Below are positions 60,976 to 64,000 of a stretch of DNA of 64,000 bases, one piece after another (positions within the stretch are counted from its first letter, which is position 1; each line of letters begins with the position of its first letter). The stretch covers positions 1-64,000 of the forward strand of contig CAZUON010000009.1 of assembly GCA_964621345.1 (NCBI GenBank). Direction: 5' to 3'. The DNA is from Glaciecola sp964621345. Lineage in GTDB: Bacteria; Pseudomonadota; Gammaproteobacteria; Enterobacterales; Alteromonadaceae. The notes beneath the pieces are model-generated. The model saw only the letters and a program-made list of their open reading frames with translations. It did no database searches and was not told the DNA's origin. A program made the translations under genes and the position numbers.

Positions 60976-61749
60976 TTACTCCGCTGCTTTGATTGGTAAT
61001 TTGATAAGATCATCTGGTACTAAGCCTTGTGCCATGCGCACAGCAGTAATAACCGAATCTAAATACTCACCACCTAGTGGCTGCCACGTGCGTGCATCGT
61101 TATCCCATGCATATGCAGCAGACTGATCCAAGGTCAACGCCATTAACGCGGTACGGCCAAGGTTAAAGAAATCTACAGCAACCTCTTGTCCACCTACACT
61201 GATAGTACCGTCGTAAGACTGAATAGTACGACCGTATTGGTTCTCAATAGAATAAGCGTCTAGTACTAAGCGGAATTGCTCAGACACGGTTACATCAGAA
61301 CGCGTCATTAGTGTGCGTAGTCTGTCAACACGAGCCATACGCTCGTCTAGGTTGATTGGTACGTCAAGTTGGATGAACTGCTCTAGGCTGTCGATCATTT
61401 TATACATCAACGGTACGATTTTTTGTTTCGTGTCTTCGATAGAGTCGATTTGACGCTGTAATGAGTCAATTGCACGCTGCTGATCAGCTACAAGACCGGC
61501 AAGATAATCGTTATAAATCTTCAAGTTTTCAGTCTGGTCTACAACGCCGCGATACTCTACGAGCAACTCCTGAGACTGTTCAAATAAACCGTTAATTTTT
61601 TCTTGTGACTTTGCAGCAGCAACTTGGATTTTACGTTCTTCATTCTGTAAATCTTCAAGGGGGCCTGCGAATGCAATGCTGCTTGCTGACAACGCTAACG
61701 CGCCGACGACACAAGAAGCAATTTGAGTTCTCTTGCTCATTTTGGACAT
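60976..61749 (-). CDS. DUF3450 periplasmic protein of the TonB2 operon
   Basis: This 257-residue protein has a signal peptide (ending near SIAFAG) followed by a long helical, coiled-coil-like region (LEDLQNEERKIQVAAAKSQE onward, then ADQQRAIDSLQRQID). A C-terminal globular part ends with YAWDNDARTWQPLGG. DUF3450 proteins regularly lead TtpC-exbBD-tonB operons. The role is unknown but probably structural. A GGGAAT stretch precedes the ATG. It is the first gene of the operon, with 181 bases of likely promoter DNA upstream. Confidence 0.9.
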   Translation of the reverse strand: MSKMSKRTQIASCVVGALALSASSIAFAGPLEDLQNEERKIQVAAAKSQEKINGLFEQSQELLVEYRGVVDQTENLKIYNDYLAGLVADQQRAIDSLQRQIDSIEDTKQKIVPLMYKMIDSLEQFIQLDVPINLDERMARVDRLRTLMTRSDVTVSEQFRLVLDAYSIENQYGRTIQSYDGTISVGGQEVAVDFFNLGRTALMALTLDQSAAYAWDNDARTWQPLGGEYLDSVITAVRMAQGLVPDDLIKLPIKAAE

Positions 61750-61930
61750 ATTCCCAACCGTTTTTTAGTCTATTAAAATGCTATTAATGACATTTTGTCA
61801 TTACACTTATTGTTGTTCAAAGTTTTACCGCCGGGCGCGTATAGGCGCATACGGGGTAATACACAAATAGTCACAGGATGTAACAGAAATGTCAAGAAAT
61901 GAGAGTTGAAGCGATGGAAAAACTTGGATA

Positions 61931-63748
61931 TTAAGCCTTATTTAAGTAATTCTTGTCGACATCACTGCGAACAATATCGCATGCTACAGATAAACGTAGG
62001 TCTTTTTTACTAAAGGGCACCGTGCCATGCCATAACATTGACGGAAAAAGAACCAATTTACCAACTTCTGGCTTAATTGCGCGTAGCGGTTTTAGATTCA
62101 AACCTTCGTGCGCTAAGTTCGGCACTCCGACTTGAAAGTACCCTTCGTCGTTATCGTCTTTTATATCTGGCAAAACAATGTACAAGGCCGAACTTAACCA
62201 ACCCATAGGATGAATATGATAGTTGTGATATCCGTTTTGACGAAGCGCAACTGACCAAGAGCCACTAAATTCAGCAATTCCGTCATCCCAAAAGCCCGGA
62301 TAAAGTTCAGGCAAATGCCCAAGCTTTGTTCGATATTCTGCTACTGCCTTTAGATACTCGCTTTGTACGTGGTCTAACAAAGGATGAGATAAGTCAAACA
62401 AGTTGCCACGTGTTTGAGTGCCCTCATGTAAGGTTTGCTCTAAAGGTTGTTCCTGAGAGCTATGCAGACTTAAAAGATATTCGCTTAACTGCACAATAAA
62501 GCGCTCATGCGATAAACCTAAGGGTGGCGTAATGCTAAATTCAAAAACGTAATCTTCAATTTTTGGGAAAATATGCGCATAATTTGGCAATAAACGAGAA
62601 CATGTATGCAGCAAAGATAGAAGCCATTGGTCATCAGGATACGTTGCCTGCAAATGTTTCAACAGTGTTAACGACAACTCATATTCGCCACGTTCTAACT
62701 TGTACTCAAGTGCTTCTAATTTATCTTCCAAAGCAATACTGGGGTCTCTAACAATGATATTTAAGTCATCGTATTGCGAAGAAAAATCCTTTTTTGTCCT
62801 AAGCAGGGCAATTTTGCGTAATTGTGTCAGTGCATGCTCAGGAAATTGACGCTGCATTTGTGCCATCACCTCTTCAGCAATGTCGAGCGTATCGGTTCGT
62901 AATAGTTTTTTAAGATAATCAGAGTAAATGATAACAGGCGCGTTTTTATCTTTTATAGCCTGACCATAAGCGATGAACATATTCGCGCCTTGACCAGATT
63001 CCCACATTAAATCACACCAATTTAGCAAAGTGTCTCTAGCAATAGGATTTATATTTAATGCTTTGGAGTAATATTCCAAGGCCTTATCGTGATCGCCGAC
63101 ATCACTCAGTGCATTTCCATAGTTGTGAAAAAACACCTCAGATACGTAAGCCGTAGCGTCTAATTGAGCATAAAGTTCAACGGCTTTAGTCGCCTGCCCT
63201 GTAAGTCGATAACTTAATGCTAAATCGTGAATAATAGTTAACTGGTTAGGCAACAAGCAATTTGCCTTAAATAAACACGCCACACTTTCATTAAAATGAC
63301 CTTGCTCTCGATACACCAAAGCTTTTAATCTAAACCATTGCCAATGATTTGGTATTTGCCTTTCACCAGCCTTTAAATAGCGAGTGCAGGCTTCCCAGTT
63401 GCCAAGAGAAACGTATAGCTGCACAAGGTTAATGTATGGGTCAATATAATCGGGTTTCAATGCTATTGCATTTTGGTACTGAGTGACTGCGTCATCGACA
63501 TCATTTTGCGACTTATACACGTTACCTAAGGTATTAAGCACATGCGCTTGTTGCGGATTAATCATCAAAGAACTATGCAGACACTTTAAGGCCTTAGGTG
63601 TATCACCCAATTTATGCAGTAACGCCCCAAACAACTGCAGAGTTTCATAGTTGTCTTGCTGACACAATAAGCTTTGCTCATAGCACTTCTGTGCCTCTTG
63701 CCATTGTCCACTTTGGTGATAATGCAATCCTTGTTGCATCCATCGCAT
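61931..63748 (-). CDS. TPR-repeat protein with C-terminal 2OG-Fe(II) oxygenase-like domain
   Basis: This protein of about 605 residues has an N-terminal half of tetratricopeptide repeats (for example LKCLHSSLMINPQQAHVLNT, DHDKALEYYSKALNINPIA). A C-terminal domain resembles the putative 2OG-Fe(II) oxygenase family: NYHIHPMGWLSSALYIVLPD holds a candidate metal His, and GKLVLFPSMLWHGTVPF the second His. RLSVACDIV closes the fold. The substrate is unknown. ATG 63748, one base after the preceding stop, is preferred over an in-frame TTG at 63769. It lies upstream of the TonB2 operon on the same strand. Confidence 0.85.
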   Translation of the reverse strand: MRWMQQGLHYHQSGQWQEAQKCYEQSLLCQQDNYETLQLFGALLHKLGDTPKALKCLHSSLMINPQQAHVLNTLGNVYKSQNDVDDAVTQYQNAIALKPDYIDPYINLVQLYVSLGNWEACTRYLKAGERQIPNHWQWFRLKALVYREQGHFNESVACLFKANCLLPNQLTIIHDLALSYRLTGQATKAVELYAQLDATAYVSEVFFHNYGNALSDVGDHDKALEYYSKALNINPIARDTLLNWCDLMWESGQGANMFIAYGQAIKDKNAPVIIYSDYLKKLLRTDTLDIAEEVMAQMQRQFPEHALTQLRKIALLRTKKDFSSQYDDLNIIVRDPSIALEDKLEALEYKLERGEYELSLTLLKHLQATYPDDQWLLSLLHTCSRLLPNYAHIFPKIEDYVFEFSITPPLGLSHERFIVQLSEYLLSLHSSQEQPLEQTLHEGTQTRGNLFDLSHPLLDHVQSEYLKAVAEYRTKLGHLPELYPGFWDDGIAEFSGSWSVALRQNGYHNYHIHPMGWLSSALYIVLPDIKDDNDEGYFQVGVPNLAHEGLNLKPLRAIKPEVGKLVLFPSMLWHGTVPFSKKDLRLSVACDIVRSDVDKNYLNKA

Positions 63749-63749
63749 G

Positions 63750-64000
63750 CTATCTTTGTTTAACACCAACTATTTCCCAAGCTACCGGAGCATCTTCTTT
63801 TCGTAATTTAAAAGGACGCATTTGCGTTATTTCAAGCTGATGCTCTAAAAGCTGCTCTGTTAGCTCATCAAGTTGCTGTTGTGAAAGTGCAGCATTGTGC
63901 ATTGACTCTAAGCGTTCAATGTTTTCCATGGCCTGCGTATTTGCCTGCTCAATCCAAGCAACAACGGTCTTATGCTCATATTGATTATAATTAGATAGTA
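63750..64000 (-). CDS. Unrecognised protein, C-terminal part only
   Basis: An open frame enters from the right edge and stops with TAG at 63750-63752, showing 82 residues. It is helical and polar (TVVAWIEQANTQAMENIERL, ALSQQQLDELTEQLLEHQLE) and ends KEDAPVAWEIVGVKQR. It is not recognised; its continuation lies outside the window. Its stop is one base from the start of the TPR/oxygenase gene, so the two are almost certainly co-transcribed. Confidence 0.75.
   Translation of the reverse strand, partial: LSNYNQYEHKTVVAWIEQANTQAMENIERLESMHNAALSQQQLDELTEQLLEHQLEITQMRPFKLRKEDAPVAWEIVGVKQR

Noticed and set aside
1..64000. Prophage, insertion sequence, CRISPR or toxin-antitoxin modules
   Set aside because: No transposase, integrase, cas, spacer array or recognisable toxin-antitoxin pair was found on either strand.

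Overview
The window looks like a chromosome segment of a marine gammaproteobacterium of the Alteromonadales, probably Alteromonadaceae-like. The evidence is moderate-to-low GC, a complete rsxABCDGE-nth block, a sodium-type polar flagellar gene (motY) divergent from rnt, the prmB-aroC/smrB and lysS-prfB neighbourhoods, a TtpC-type TonB system, and two large TonB-dependent receptors. The genus cannot be fixed from this sequence alone. One 100-base run of N (9564-9663) marks a scaffold join. There is no prophage, insertion sequence or CRISPR array.

Layout. 1-50 is the 3' part of a tRNA-Asn. 421-6573 is the Rsx/Rnf electron-transport operon ending in nth, followed by a degraded second nth fragment between palindromic repeats (6610-6850). 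7025-8911 is an arsRC-acr3 arsenic operon. 9120-9476 is a DUF1428 gene, followed by a repeat-rich scaffold junction. 9803-14722 is a four-gene operon of an AI-2E-family permease, an outer-membrane efflux lipoprotein, a HlyD-type adaptor and a DUF2955 membrane protein. 14859-16987 holds a circularly permuted GTPase and a periplasmic glycerophosphodiesterase.

17025-24845 is the most distinctive accessory region. A secreted cyanophycinase-like S51 peptidase is divergent from a TonB-dependent receptor, a YfcC/DcuC-family permease and an isoaspartyl-dipeptidase-like amidohydrolase. Together they read as a cyanophycin (or beta-Asp-Arg dipeptide) utilisation locus. The last enzyme has lost two expected metal ligands. 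24905-48780 is mostly housekeeping: motY, rnt, bfd, grxD, sodB, prmB-aroC, smrB, gshA, an M16 protease, an HPt protein, panE, lysS, prfB (with its programmed frameshift), argS and prfC. It includes a 40-residue DUF3149 gene.

48790-53920 holds holD-rimI, tRNA-Trp and a thiamine salvage operon. That operon comprises a TPP riboswitch, a TonB-dependent receptor, a YkoF-like thiamine-binding protein, a PnuT-type transporter and a thiamine-kinase-like enzyme. The riboswitch has a readable promoter and a hairpin that would hide the ribosome binding site. 53926-56648 has a hotdog thioesterase and tmcA. 56778-61749 is a complete TonB2-type energy-transduction operon (DUF3450, TtpC, ExbB, ExbD, TonB, TPR protein), which would power the two receptors seen here. 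The window ends with a TPR/2-oxoglutarate oxygenase gene and the 3' end of an unrecognised gene.
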